Assembly (NCBI RefSeq): GCF_000204055.1
Contig: NW_006768765.1
Location: forward strand, 3,588,937-3,652,936
Reading direction: 5' to 3'
Source: Melampsora larici-populina 98AG31
Lineage: Eukaryota > Basidiomycota > Pucciniomycetes > Pucciniales > Melampsoraceae
DNA length: 64,000 bases
Shown here in pieces: positions 31,805 to 45,500 of the stretch. The notes below the pieces were generated by a model that saw only the letters and a program-made list of their open reading frames with translations, was not told where the DNA came from and made no database searches. Both the position numbers and the translations under genes were made by a program. The first letter of the stretch is position 1; each line of letters opens with the position of its first letter.

Positions 31805-33615
31805 ATGTCAGAAGGATGGTCACTAACAGAAGTCAGTAAACCCCAAAATCCACCGAATCAACCCGTTTTCATAAGAACAGAATCCTAATAAAAACCATTT
31901 GATTTTCCAAAATTCTTTATATGTAGTCAGATCCAGCAATCTTTACTGCTTTGTTAAGTGAATTAGGTGTTAAAGGTTTGCAAGTTGAAGAACTTTGGAG
32001 TTTAGATAAAGAATCTTTAGATAAATTAGAGTACGTTTGATTTATTGATCAATCCATCTTGATATAGTTTTCAAAAAAAGAAACTTACTTGATTTCCTTT
32101 TACGCGTAGACCGGTGTATGCGCTTATGTAAGTTCAACCTGATTGAATTAATTCCAAAGTCGAAGTTCATCTTCAAATGGTCTTCGTATCTCGGTCAAAG
32201 TTTTCTATTCAAGTATTTAGAATCACATAGTAAAGATCCTTCCAAACAAGCCGGAAAACAAGAAGTTCCACCTGAAGGTACTTGGTTCGCTCAACAGGTT
32301 AGCTGGTTGATTTTCAAAAGTCTTCAATACTCTTCACAACTCGAATGATTGATTCGATTGTTTTTTGTCTTCTGAATTTAGGTAATCACCAATGCATGCG
32401 CTACCTTGGCCATCTTAAATGCAGTGATGAATGTACCAACAACAGATGTGAATCCTAATATTCCAAAAGGAGTGTTTTGTCCACCGGTAGAGTTGGGCCA
32501 AGAACTGGGTCAATTGAAATCCTTCTCTGCTGGTGTGTGTGTATCTCTTTTTTTCTTCCTTTTTAGAATGGGTCACGGCGATTCTTGGGCTCTTTAATTG
32601 AGTTTTTGGTATATGATCGATGCTATTGACCTTCGATGCAGAAATGAAACCCTTCAACGAGATTAAGATTTTAGCTGATTTGAGTTGTGTTTGAATTTCG
32701 ATGAATTAGAACTCGATCCTCAGACAAGGGGCGAGGTTTTGACAAATTCTGAAAAACTGAGGACAGGTGAGGAATACCACTTTATTCGACTAGGCTTCTC
32801 AATGGTCATTCGTACTGATCTATGAGTATGATTTAGTTCATAACTCGTTCTCGCGTCCAAATCCATTTCATTCTGATGAGCCACAATCTTTAACGTCAGA
32901 AGATGCCTATCGTGAGTGATGATGATCCAGTGTTCCGAAAATGGTGATCCTAATCAGATTGAAATTTTCTTTAGATTTCATCACTTATATTCCTGTTCAA
33001 GGGAAATTGTATGAACTCGATGGACTCAAAGCTTTACCCGTTTCACATGGTGATATACCGGTGGGTACCAAATGGACAGATAAAGCACGAGAAGTGGTAG
33101 AAGATAGAATCAAGACCTATTCGGCAGCAGAGGTAGATCATCATTTACTAGAAATTTAGTCAACCTATCACGCCCTCCCCCCCCAAAAAAAACATGAGGC
33201 TAAATCTCAAGGGTATCATTCAGGTCCACTTCAATTTAATGGCCATCTGTGGTGATAGGTTAAAAGTTTTGGAATCCAAGTTGCAATCAGCACAAGCTCA
33301 AGCTAGCTTGCAAGGAAACAGTTATGAACTTCATGCGGAGATTGAACAAGAACACGAAAAACGAAGTCGATGGAAATTTGATAACTCAGTTCGACGACAT
33401 GTTAGTGATTTCCTCGTCTTGAGCTAGACCTTTGTCTGATTCTCTGATAATCAAACTGATATGTTTTCGTATGATAGAATCACGTGGGTTTAGCACACGC
33501 TTTGTTATTAGCATTGGCTAAATCTGGGAGGTTAAATGGTCAAGTTGAAGTAGCAAAGAAGAAGATGACAGAACGAGTGGCTAGGAGGGGACATGATGAT
33601 ATGGATATGGATTGA
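31805..33615 (+). CDS. Ubiquitin C-terminal hydrolase, UCH37/UCHL5 type
   Basis: Ten exons (31805-31831, 31927-32030, 32110-32127, 32201-32297, 32382-32532, 32710-32766, 32837-32911, 32975-33132, 33224-33400, 33478-33615) join to 333 residues, against 329 for human UCHL5. The peptidase C12 fold is clear: SDPAIFTALL, then VEELWSLD, the catalytic Cys88 in NACATLAIL with the oxyanion Gln82 before it, His177 in AYHFITYIPV and Asp192 in LYELDGL. The C-terminal ULD region follows (FNLMAICGDR, then a coiled coil and RRHNHVGL), ending in a basic tail. In animals and fission yeast this enzyme trims ubiquitin on the 19S proteasome through Rpn13. Exon 3 is only 18 nt. The acceptor of exon 4 (CAAAG) is weak but is the only one that restores the conserved LIFLFKY. 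Confidence 0.93.
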
Positions 33616-34516
33616 ATGATATTAGATTGACTTTCTTTGATTGGTTCGATTGATCCCTTTTTTCGTGAGAAAGAGGGAATTGAATGATCATGCGGGTTGC
33701 TCTGCATACCAAAAAGAAACACAAGTAGTCCTCTATTCTAAAATAAAAGAGAGGTCTTTGAGAGCACTCCGGAAGCGGAAAAGTGTATATCGATAGATTT
33801 TCTTGCCTGCTCCACTTTGACGCATTCACCGAAGCCTCACTCGGACATGAAGAATAGAGTTCAAACACAGAAAGGGCTTCTGTGTCTCTTTTAAACTCCA
33901 TATATCTTCAAAGTAGGCAATGTTCTTTACGATCAACGCGTCCTAACTGTCTCTCCGGGTCAACCTGCTCGATTGTGAGATGTCATGTATTGTTATCTGT
34001 GGGTTGTCACTGTGATGTAGCTCATAGCTGCAGCACGATCAGAGAAGGGTATATGTGCTCTCTCGTAATTTTCTCGTTAATAGTTGGTCTTCAAAATTCC
34101 CAGATCTTACCACCAATATCCTTGCTCTAGCAAAACCAACATGTCTTCCAATTCAAAACCTACATGTATCCCTCACAGAAAAAAGCATGCAATCATTTGG
34201 TTGTTTCCTCAGAACTATCGTCGGTGTTTCCAGTTGACTTCTTCAGCCAGCGCGTGAAGCATGTACCTGATCCCGGGTGCTAATTAGCGTGCACCTACCA
34301 ATCATTGTTCTGTTGCAACTTCGAACACTCAACAACTAAAAGAAAGCTATGATCTGACCTGACCGCCCTGAATGAATCTGGTTCCTTTTTCAAGCCGGAT
34401 TGGCTTCTATTGGGCATTCCCCCTCTGCAAAGAATCTTACTGCAAAACAAAACAGCACAAATCCACTTGACACATCCAGACTATCGAACCTTGAAATTTT
34501 TACCTATCACAAAAGA
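33616..34516. other. Upstream region of the KRE6-like gene
   Basis: No gene is supported. The frame of the KRE6-like gene stays open upstream of its first ATG to about 34376 without an ATG, so a further 5' exon in this stretch is possible but was not found. Confidence 0.45.
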
Positions 34517-37210
34517 ATGCACTCTCATCCATCCGCTCCTTCTGGTCCTCGGCCTCCTCGAACATCTTCAAGAAAATCCGGCGTGCCTTCAGAGAGTTCA
34601 AGAAGAACTAGCCGGCTGATGTATGATCCATTCAGTCCATCTACCGAAGCCCCACACAACAATTTCATGATGGCGAATTCTGGAGAGTCATCTCCCAATA
34701 CTCCAGACGAACTTCCCAGCGACTCTGATTCTTGGCCGACCAGCGCACCTCTTACTGGAGCCGCTTACGGCAACGTCAGTAGCCAAAGTCATCAGACGAG
34801 CTCTTTCTCTGTGAACTCAGAAGCTGCACTTTTGGCACCTGGGGCACGTCAGAGAGATTGGTGGAGGTCAAGTCGATCTGACCCGAGGAGGGAAAGCAAG
34901 CGTTTCTTTATGGACGACTTCAAAGATTATGACGCAGAATTAGAAGACGAGCTTCATAACATAGAAGATGACGATGATGATGATTTGATAATGCGAAACG
35001 GAATGATGAAAAGAGTGACGAACCGGTCATGCGGAATTTTCTCCGTCAGAGGGATCTTAAATCTCGGTGCTTTGATGCTCTTGACATTTGGTTTAGTCAC
35101 TGTTTTTGCGGTATTACCCGTCATCACCTACTATAACTCACACATATTAGCTAAACAACTCATCGTGAACAGTGGTGGATTCAATTTAGGTGGTATCAAT
35201 GGCACTGGGCAAGTTCCTATCATCAACAGTCTTCCAGGATTGATTGATACGACCACACCAGATTCAGCTTTGACTCGCCAAGGGTTCGATGGTAAACAGT
35301 ACAACTTGGTCTTCTCAGACGAATTTTCTGTAGACGGGCGAACTTTCTGGCCTGGTGACGACCCCTACTGGGAAGCGGTTAACTTGCACTACTGGGCAAC
35401 AGGTTAGATTTCCACTTTTCTCAGTAGTCCGTGCAGCATGGCCTTGTGGATTTCTAACCAACCACTGATTTACACTTCGTATTTGCGTGTACAGGTGACT
35501 TGGAATGGTATGATCCAGGTACGTTCGCTGAAAGAACAGAAGCACAGTTGGGCAGGGATAACTGAGACCCTATCTTCCACTTTGCAGATGCGATCACAAC
35601 GACCGGGGGAAATTTACAGATTACGATCACGAAAGAAGATATTCATGACTTGGATTTCAGATCGGGAATGTTACAGTCTTGGAATAAGTTTTGTTTCACG
35701 GGTGGTTATATCGAGGTGTCAGTAAGCTTGCCAGGATCACCCACCATACCGGGATTTTGGCCGGGGGCTTGGACAATGGGAAACTTGGCAAGAGCAGGGT
35801 ATGGTGCAACAACGGATGGAACATGGCCATAGTGCGTTTCGTGATTGAACTTCTGAAGTTTTCAATGTCGTCATTCTGATATTTTTCGTGTGACAGTTCG
35901 TATCAGGCATGTGATATAGGCACTTTGAAGAACCAAACTACCGTCGATGGCACTGGGCCTGCGGCAGCTCTCACATCTGGTACTGGAGGAGGAGTTCTAT
36001 CTTATTTACCTGGCCAAAGGCTATCGTCTTGTACTTGTTCAAACGAAGACCATCCTGGTCCAAACGTACGAGTGGGACGGGGCTCGCCTGAGATTGACAT
36101 CATTGAGGCTCAAGTGACTACCGTCAAAGGTACGACGGCCATTGGACAAGCATCGCAATCTGCTCAATTCGCTCCATTTGATGATACTTACGACTGGAAC
36201 GCGGCGGGAGCAAAAATCGTTGATGCCACTGTGTGAGTTTTCTGTGGTGCGAGAGTCATATCAATTATAGGCAAAGCTTGATAGCTTCATTGTTTTTGAT
36301 TGTTAAAGGTCCAAAGCAAATACTTACAAAGGTGGAATCTATCAAGAATCGGTGTCAGTCGTCACCACCACTGACCAAACAGCATATCAAGCAACGGGTG
36401 GAAACTTTCAAAAGGTACGTCAATATATTATGACACTGATCATGGAATTGGAAAGAGACTCCTACATGATTACGCGATGAATAGGATCACTTGACCTGAC
36501 CAGTCATTTTTAGTTTGGTTTTGAGTACACACCCGGAAGCTCAGGTTCGATCACCTGGTCAGCAAGCGACGCTGCAACATGGACATTGACTCCTGCGGCA
36601 ATAGGGCCTAACAAAGTCACTCAAATCGGCCAAAGAATAATAAGTTCAGAGCCAATGTACATCATTTTGAATGTATGCAAATTTTCTTGGCTATAAAATA
36701 TCTGCTTCAAAGTGGTTTACTGAATTCGAGATTATTTCGTCTTGGTGGTCATCCAGCTCGCAATTTCTGCTGCTTTCGAGACAGTTGATTTACCGCATCT
36801 AGTCACTCCTAATAGGATGCTGATCGACTATGTGCGTGTTTATCAAAGTAAAGGGCAAGAAAATATAGGATGTTCCCCTACTCAATATCCTACCGAGGAC
36901 GTTAGTTCTTTTCTTAATCTTTTCCTTGTTATTATCGGAGAACCCAACCAGGAATACTGATTTTAATCCTCACTTTCCAACAAATGGACCTGTATTAAAC
37001 CAGTATATCAACGAACACATTGTCGCTTATACGAATCCCAATCTCACTACGTGGGCACAAGCAGGGTTTGTCTTGCGATCTACTCTTACTTCTTGGTTAT
37101 CACTCAAATTGGTATTTACTGACATTGTTCTTCTTTGGTTGGAATCTTTTTGGACGACTTACATCAACAGATATACTTTTCCTAAGAATTCACTTCAAGA
37201 TACCTGCTAA
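34517..37210 (+). CDS. KRE6/SKN1-family beta-1,6-glucan synthesis protein (GH16)
   Basis: Nine exons (34517-35402, 35495-35518, 35588-35831, 35897-36232, 36309-36414, 36514-36672, 36757-36900, 37004-37065, 37171-37210) join to 666 residues. It is a type II membrane protein: a long Ser/Pro/acidic cytosolic N-terminus, a transmembrane helix at about 178-206 ([20 protein letters not shown]), then a luminal GH16 domain. The GH16 active-site pattern E-x-D-x-x-E is present as EIDIIE (450-455). Other KRE6 signatures are [34 protein letters not shown]-x-C region, [17 protein letters not shown] and the C-terminal YTFPKNSL. The family is needed for cell-wall beta-1,6-glucan. Exon 2 is only 24 nt. The true start could lie in an unseen upstream exon. 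Confidence 0.92.
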
Positions 37211-38998
37211 GTCTTTAATCATCTAGTTTGTTGTGATTCCTTTATCAGATTTCTTGAATTTTGTTGTTGTAAAATTTCATTCAAGTCTTTTGTCTGTACA
37301 CTGTAAACCCACTTGTTAAAGATTTATCTAGTTTTGTTTTTATCTGATGTTGGTTTGGCCTACTTTGTAAAGAGATGTGAAATTAAAACTTCTTGTCTAG
37401 TAAAAAACACCTATGGCACTCACGGTTAGAATTTTGAAGCTAAGTGGTTTTCAAGTTGCATGGGTTCTATGGTTGAAAGCTATGGGGGGAGTCAGGGAAT
37501 GCGATTGGGATCTATATCCTAATGTTTTGACGTAGTTTGAAGGCATCCACTTTGATCCCAGTCCCCAAAGATTCACTTCTCATATGAGCTGACCACAACT
37601 GTGAAAGTAGTTTTTCAAGCTTCATTTTGTTCTCCCCACAGGCTTTACTACCACTAACAGAAGAAACAATAACGCTCGATTGGAAAAGCTGATGGCTGCA
37701 GATCTTCCCAACAGACAATTCTCAGTGGTCAAAAAAGTGTCATTTTATTCCTTGGGATCACCAACTAAACACCCTATTGGGACGATAAATTGACATGCCA
37801 TTCTTATCTCCCAGTCAAAAACAGATCATCTTGATAGTAATCATGAAGATCATAAGGGTTTTTCTACCTATCTCCAAGTTTGCAACATGCGTAATTGTCA
37901 ATTCACCAATGCAAGGATTGACTGAGGGTTAACTAATCGCACCTAAAATCCAATTCTGTGAATATAAATATCATTCATAACTGTGACCCATAAAATTACT
38001 GCAAAGGCATTTTCATTTCCCTACGTGCAAGCCACAATAGGCTAAATTTGTTTTATCCTGGGCTGTACCCCAAGACTACCTGCAGATTACACACTTCAAC
38101 CATCAACTATTGAACCCAAACATCCTAAAAGCTGTTCTACAGCAATTTTCACCTGCGAGTAAGGTCCTTTTGATACCTTGAATGCAGGTCTAACTGTCCT
38201 TGCAACCAAGACCAGCGCATACATATAGCACACCATTAACGCACGGCTGGGGATGTTCTACGCCGAGAGGGATCTGAGCCGGCCATAGAGCTAGCCCTGT
38301 TGACCTTGGACTGGCCGAGCCCTAGCTCTCAGTGAGAGATTCGCGGCGTCGAGTGTTTTGAGCAGACTCAAATACAGAGACCGATATGTTCAAGCGCGAT
38401 GGGAGAGCAGGCGAGAGCAGCGTGACTGCGGGTTTATAAGGTGGGAGTTTGTTAATCGGCAAGCGACAGCTGACTGACAATTCTCGTGTGAAATGAACGA
38501 AATCAATTACCGAGGAATGTGTGTGTATAGACTCTAGAGTGGATTAAGTTCATTTACATAAGAGTCATGCTCACTGACACTTTCTCCAATCGATCCTCTT
38601 TGGTACATATTTATATCTTCGTTCTATGTGTTGGGTCCTATGAGGTTCATGATATGATTTGTATTAAGTAATCTGATAAATAAATATGTTCATGTTCAAC
38701 CAAACCTTCAAAATCACATTCAATACACATCTTCAGATCAAAAAATTCAACCTCTTGGGTCGTGGTGAGCTCAGCTGAACATATTCACATCTGCAGGTTT
38801 CATCCAAACAGGTGATCAACTTCAACGACTTCAATAAATAAAACAAATATATACATACTAGCTTTCAAACTAATCATATCAATTCACTTTCTTATCAAGA
38901 GCGTCCTCTTGAAGCACCTATACTCCTTTCCTTCATTTCATTTGATCAACATTACCTAAAATACTGTCATAGCATCTTGGCTACTGATCCCTGCATCG
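37211..38998. other. Intergenic, no gene; one structured GC-rich patch
   Basis: The 3' flank of the KRE6-like gene and the 5' flank of the next gene. The patch at 38255-38360 has nested inverted words (TAGAGCTAG/CTAGCTCT, CTACGCCGAG/GCGGCGTCGAG) and could fold. Otherwise it is AT-rich and featureless. Confidence 0.45.
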
Positions 38999-41091
38999 AT
39001 GGCTCTTCAGAAGTCCAGGCCACGAATTCAATTTATCGAGCCCATAAAAAATCACCATCAAGCTAATATCACGGCTGATTCAATCGTCTCCTCTTCTCAT
39101 CAATCAACATCGACTATAACACCACCTCACAATAGTCCGCTTTTCTCGATCGCCACTCCCGGTCAGCGTGTAAGATTTCACCCGATAGTGCGCATCATAT
39201 TCGCCGATGGACAATCGGACAAGGATCCCCAAAGCCCTCACTGTCGCTCTCCTACAAATTGGCCTGATTCGAAACTGCAGAGACGCATGCGGTTGGGGAC
39301 CAAGACACTCAGGTCAGCATGCCTGTATCTTGAATACCACCACGCTTCAACGCATACATGACTGACTTTTGATCTTTTTTCACAGTTTACCTCTCTCTCT
39401 CTCTCCTCATCGTCCGCATCCTGTGAGATTCCTGTCACCTACTGCCGGCGACTTCCCCAACATTTCTCACTCAAGGCAATCGGTCTTGGCGCGAACACAA
39501 AGAGAAATTGAAGAGGATGATCAATTCATTCCTGCTCCGGTTCGCACAATCAAACTCACCATCCCTTCTCTTACTCGGCGCCCTAGTTCAAAAAAACTTC
39601 GAGTACGAGAAGAAGAACGGATTCGACGATGTGCAGAAGCTCACGGAGGCAAGATTAAGAGTTGTCTCAAAAGGCCTTCTTCAGGCTTTGGCGCTACCCC
39701 TTCAATTCCTCGGTCGAGACGTGATAGCAATGAAGTTGGGATCGCAATATCTACTAACACCATGCGCAACGTATGGATTTCTAGGTCCCCCCAGCCTGGT
39801 ATAACTGAGGAAAATGTCTCCTCTGACAATCAGCTACACTGGAACCAGGCAGTAGAAGATACTCCAGTGTTCACAAGCAGTCAGTTTCTCCAGTCTTCAA
39901 TTCATAAATCATTGCCAAACCACTGACTGTTGGGATGTATATGTTTCTGTAGACTTTCATCCTAGCCCCACGAACTCGTCTGAGTCTGACTCAGTCGGTC
40001 CAAAGTCACCGCTCGAGACCAATGAAGATACAGATTCAGATAAATCGTCTCCAGATAGCACGAGTCATCCTGAAGATTCTCACAAGTCTCCCGTTAAAGG
40101 TCTCAATCGACTCGCCAAAAAACTTTCCGGTTCAGCACTACACTTCCGTTTTTTTACACCTAAGCCACAACGCTGGCAGTTACCAGATGACGACCAAGAA
40201 ATAATCCAGGATGAGATGGAAGAACTCGAATTATCGATCCCTGAGCCCGACCTAATCACTTCTAAGGACACGCCGCGTTCTTGGCTACCCGTACTCTCAC
40301 TACGAAAACGTGCCTCAAACATTGAGCAAAGGTCGAGATTGATTGATCAAGACAATGATTCAAATCGTCAAGAATATACTGGCCAGCCTGCTCCTCTCGA
40401 AGATGATCCATTGACGATCGACGATACAATGAAGGACCGTTTACTTGTCCGATCTAACTCGTATCATCATGATCATCGTGCTCTGCCCTCTACATCTGGA
40501 GATCCTATCTTCAACACCGATCCTTATGGCGAAACCACCTCGACAAGTCTCTCGATGAGTCTGTCGACAAGTCTCTTGACGATCTCTCCTGGCATCACAA
40601 GGAGCAACACGACGCTTGATCGAACACTCACTGCGCAAGAACAAGGACTCAAGCCGTGCTGTGAAACATGCGAGGAAGCTGCTTCCAAAGGGTTACAGGC
40701 CGATCATGAAATCCCATTCTCGCCACGGGCCCTTGAAATCTACCGATCCCGAGCATGGTATCTTGACGACATCGTTGTAGAAGATGCAAAGAAAGTTGAG
40801 ATTGGAGATGCTAGTGCTGGAAATTACCCCTCAGCAACCCTTCGCAATCCCCTACCGAATCGGATTCGAACCTTGCGATGTTCAATTCACAAAAGGGATG
40901 TTTCACTGGACATGTCTGGCGAGTTTATCATCCCACCATTGCCTCCCATGCCCAATACGAGTCAAATAAAGAAAATGTTGCCTATCGAGACAAACAAAAA
41001 TATAGTGCCCTCGCCCTGTCCAAAGTCTTACGAATGCCATCTCAATCAAAAACTGGGTTTAGGAGTGCAGTATGAAAGCACAAAAGTTTAA
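38999..41091 (+). CDS. Disordered protein with RVxF (PP1-docking-like) motif
   Basis: Three exons (38999-39312, 39386-39879, 39953-41091) join to 648 residues. The sequence is Ser/Pro/Asp-rich and mostly disordered. QRVRFHP at residues 56-62 matches the RVxF docking motif for protein phosphatase 1, and a second V-R-F (HPVRFLSP) follows at about 116-123. Further on are a basic block (RRPSSKKLRVREEERIRR), the KSCLKRPSSGF segment and an acidic middle. Near the C-terminus are CCETCEEAA and a Pro-rich GEFIIPPLPPMP. I do not recognise a named family. It lies between two cell-wall genes on the same strand. A PP1-regulatory role is inference from a short motif. Confidence 0.7.
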
Positions 41092-42597
41092 TCGTCTCAC
41101 TCACACCATGCAGTCTGTATATATTGTGCACATGACTAGCAAATAGTATATACTTCTATCGCTTGTCCATTTCGCTCACAAAAAAAAATTCGTGGATGTT
41201 TTTTCACTTTACAGTCGACTGTGTCAAAGTTTAACGCCTTCATTTTAATCTTTGATCTCAATTTCTTTTCTTTGTGATATCATTTTACCTTGCAGCTCAT
41301 GTAATCTGTTACTATTTAAATCTTTAAACGTTTGTCTTCGTCCATTTCTATCGTTCTTTTTTTGTTTTTTGTTTTTTCTGGATTGTCATACAGGGGCTTG
41401 TTGTTTTAAATATTTATGAGAGGAGATGGAAATGAGTTTGAGTTTCGTGTTCAAAATGGAAAGTCTGATACTTTCAAAGCAATCGAACATGTGAGGAATG
41501 TGACTTATTCTCTCACATCGCAATGTGGAGGATCGAAACCTTATCGAAAATCGTCAAGGTCAGTTAATATGTTCGCTCTTCCCGAACTCATGAGATGGTT
41601 TGTTCAATTTTCACTATGTATGCGTGCTCGGGAGGTACAAGAGTTCCCCCCGCCCCGTGGTAAACTTCATACCAGAACTTGCCCAAAATTAAAAATTGAC
41701 AAAGTTGGCGAACGAAAGGTTGTAGTTAGAAATATGTAGAGTTCACACTCTTTCGCAGCACCAGCAATCGATCCGAGATATTCAAAACCAAAGTGAGCGA
41801 ATTCTCGGAAGCTTGGATTGACAGTGGCAAAAGTTGAACTGGGAAGTTTCTATGTGAGTGCGTATTGTACTTTTGGCTAGTTTTGGCTTCTATCATAGCT
41901 CAGCCTGCATCCATACATACCAAGGAAGACCAAGGACCACCAAGACTACAAGACACCACATTCCATTCATTTTGACTACTTAAAGTAATTTATCGAGCGA
42001 GATGGCGTTAGCTGGCGTCACGACACGCGCCGATCTACCCAGTACTTTCAATAGACCGTCATCTGTTGTAAAGCTGATGGAATCTCATTTGCTGTCCTGC
42101 ACTGATTCGGGATCTGTAAATCAAAAAACCTCCAGGATGAGGATAAACGCATTTATTATATGTAGAGTACGTAGCGTCGCAGTTGTTCTATCGGAAGAGG
42201 AAAGTCTATAGACTGATTCAGTCATACAGTCCCCTTTTCGAAGTCAAAAGTCACATTCTTGTCGTCTTTTTTCTCATTCTTTCTCTATTTCCTTCTATTT
42301 TTCTCTGCGTGGTTGATCCTCTACGAGACAAAGTTTTCGCCTGTTTTCGCTCCCGTTCGAGTGTTTCATCAAGATCAGCTGCTTGGTCTACCTACAAAGT
42401 TAACTCCTGATCAACCTATATAGAACACACGCGGTCACATCTGGTCAAATATCATAAGTGTAAACAAGTGTGACGAGAACTTTAAGCATCGTACTTCAAG
42501 GCCCCTCGTTTGAACTATTCAAGCCTATTTTTCCTCACAGAATCGTTCATGTTAGAATCGTATATACATCAATTCTCATCTTGATCATCTATTCATC
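41092..42597. other. Intergenic between the RVxF gene and the beta-glucosidase
   Basis: The 3' flank of one gene and the promoter of the next. Open frames at 41416-41739 and 42002-42410 lack motifs and splice partners. No other feature was seen. Confidence 0.5.
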
Positions 42598-45500
42598 ATG
42601 CCAGTCTTTATCTGGCTTTTCTTTACTCTTTCATTGACGACTTGCAATGCGGAAATCGCAGTCCCTAATAATATATCTTCACCTCCTAACTCCCGCTCAA
42701 CACCACCAAATGTTACTTCCCACGTTTCGAATTTCAAATTTGAAGTCATTCAACCCCCACCTGGCTATGAAGAATGGGTTTCACCACTCGTGTATGTATT
42801 CCTTTCTGTACTCTTGATTTATCACCAGTATTTGCTGATATTAAATCTCGAAATTCCTTCCTCGTAGATTACCCGCTCCCCCTCAGGATGGATCTCAAGG
42901 CTGGTCAAATGCTCTAAAACGCGCAAAAGAATTTGTCTCTCAACTTACAATTGAAGAAAAAGGTACGCTGATTTACCCAGAATCAAAATATAAAATGAAA
43001 GTTTTTTTTGACTAACACTGCAATGTGAATGTTCGAACTTGTAGTAAACTTAACCACCGGAGCAGACACCACAGGCAGATGTGTTGGTGAAACAGGTACA
43101 ATCCCAAGAATGGGATTCAATCAACCTATCTGTTTACAAGATGCACCAGTAGGAGTTAGATACACAGATTTAGCTTCTTATTTTCCGGCTGAAATTAGTG
43201 TGGCTGCCACTTTTGATCGAGGATTGATGCGAAAGCGGGGGATAGCTCTTGGTGCTGAATTTGCTGGTAAAGGTGTTAATGTTGCTTTAGGTGAGGTTTT
43301 GTATACCTGTGCGATTTTGTTCATGAACTCGAGCTGATGGATAACCTCTATTAAAGCTCCTATGATGAACTTGATGAGAGCACCAGAATCGGGAAGAAAT
43401 TGGGAAGGTCAGAAATTCAAGCTACTTGGAGTGATTTTTACTTTCTTACGAGCTTTCTTGTGGCTGTCTTTAGGTTTTGGTGCGGACCCTTTCTTATCAG
43501 GTATAGGATCAGTAGAAACAATCCTTGGTATGCAATCACAGAATGTGTCTGCCTGTGCCAAACATTACCTTGGTAATGAACAAGAACACTATCGTGGTGG
43601 TTCGGCTTCAACAGCTTCAAGTTCAAACATGGATGACCGCACATTGCGTAAGTTTTTACTCGGTCCAAGAATTTGTTTCACCGGTCTCTGATCCACCTCT
43701 GATCCTACCACCACCATAGGCGAAGTTTATGGATGGCCTTTTGCCGAATCTGTGCGAGCTGGGGTGGACTATGTGATGTGCTCTTATAATCGAGTAAATC
43801 AAACCCAAACTTGCGAGAATTCAAAATTGATCAACGGAATTCTTAAGGGTGAACAACGATTCCAAGGTGTACTCGTATCAGATTGGGCTGCATCGATCTC
43901 CGGTGTACGTGCGGCGCTAGCGGGTTTGGATATGAACATGCCTGGCTTCATTGCTTATGGTAATGCCTCGGAACCCAACCCAGCTCAGTCCAATTCATCA
44001 TACTGGGGACTTCGACTCATAGAAGCTGTCCGAAATGGATCGGTCCCAATTACGCGTCTAGATGACATGGCTCAGCGTATCATCTCGACTTATTATAAGA
44101 ATGGTCAAGATCTCGCATCTTTCCCTCGTCTCAACTTCCGATCTATCGGTCAAGGAACAGATGCCGAACAAGCGGCCGATAACAAACACGTCAATGTTCA
44201 AGCCGATCACTACAAAATCATTCGAGAGATCGGTTCTGCTTCCATTGTCCTTTTGAAAAACGTCAACAAGACCTTACCTTTGCCTTCACCTGCTCACATC
44301 GAATCCATTGCGATCCTCGGGGAAGATGCTGGCGACAATCCAAACGGAGCAAATGGATGCGTTGATCGTGGTTGCAATATTGGTACCTTAGCTGGAGGTT
44401 GGGGTTCAGGTACGGCTGAATACCCTTACCTTGTAACCCCAGCCACAGCCATTGAAGGCTATGTTCGAGCCGGAAATCCGAATATCAAGGTCAACAAGGT
44501 CTTGAATGATACCAATGTCGATCAAATCACTAAAGTGGCTTCCGAATCCCAAGTTTCACTCGTCCATGTCAATGCTGATTCTGGAGAGGGTTATATCACT
44601 GTTCAAGGAAATGTAGGAGATCGTAACGATCTGAACTTATGGGAGAATGGTGATGCAATCATCTTGAAGGCTGCCGCGGTCTGTTCAAATGTTATTGTTA
44701 TCATACATGCTGTTGGGCCGGTGAATATGGAAGCGTGGATCAATAATCCGAATGTTACAGCTGTGGCTTTTGCCGGCTTACCAGGTCAAGAGAGTGGAAA
44801 TGCTGAGGTGGATATCTTGTGGGGGAAGGTTAACCCAGTGAGTGACTTGAGTCTTGATGCATATTGATACTACGATCTCATCTCGATTCGTTGACTCTTC
44901 TGCTCTTAGAGTGCTAGACTACCTTTCACAATTGGCAAGAGTTGGAAAGATTACCCAGCAAGCGTACTTTACAACTCCAGCATGGTTATCCCACAAATCA
45001 ACTATCAGGAAGCACTAAACATTGATTACCGTCATTTCGATGTTCACAACATACAGGTATGTCATCTACATCACATTTCGTGCAATTCTACATCTCACTG
45101 TTCCTCTCATGATATCTTTGGCAATCGATTTGTTTAGCCTCGGTTTGAGTACGGGTTCGGTCTCTCTTATACGACCTTTAACTATTCAAGCATCAGCTAC
45201 CAGAAAGTCGCCAAGTCTGCTGCCAGAAGCGGAAAAGTAGGCAACCACGACACTGCGCTAGTTGTTAACTTCATGATTCAAAACACTGGCTCGGTTGATG
45301 GACACGAAGTTGCTCAGGTCAGGATTTTTGCGTCTGATCAACAACTCGAGTGACTTAGTCTGATGGTATGATCTTTGTACATTCTAGCTATATCTCGGCT
45401 TTCCAGCCAGCGTTCAGGAGCCCGTGAGGGTACTGAGAGGATTTGAGCGTGTCATGGTTAAAGCAGGTGGAAAAGTGCAAGTTTCGATAAAGCTCAGGGT

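Noticed and set aside
32128..32200. Apparent frame break after exon 3 of the UCH37-like gene
   Set aside because: The acceptor at 32200 (CAAAG) restores frame and the conserved L-I-F-L-F-K; an earlier acceptor does not.
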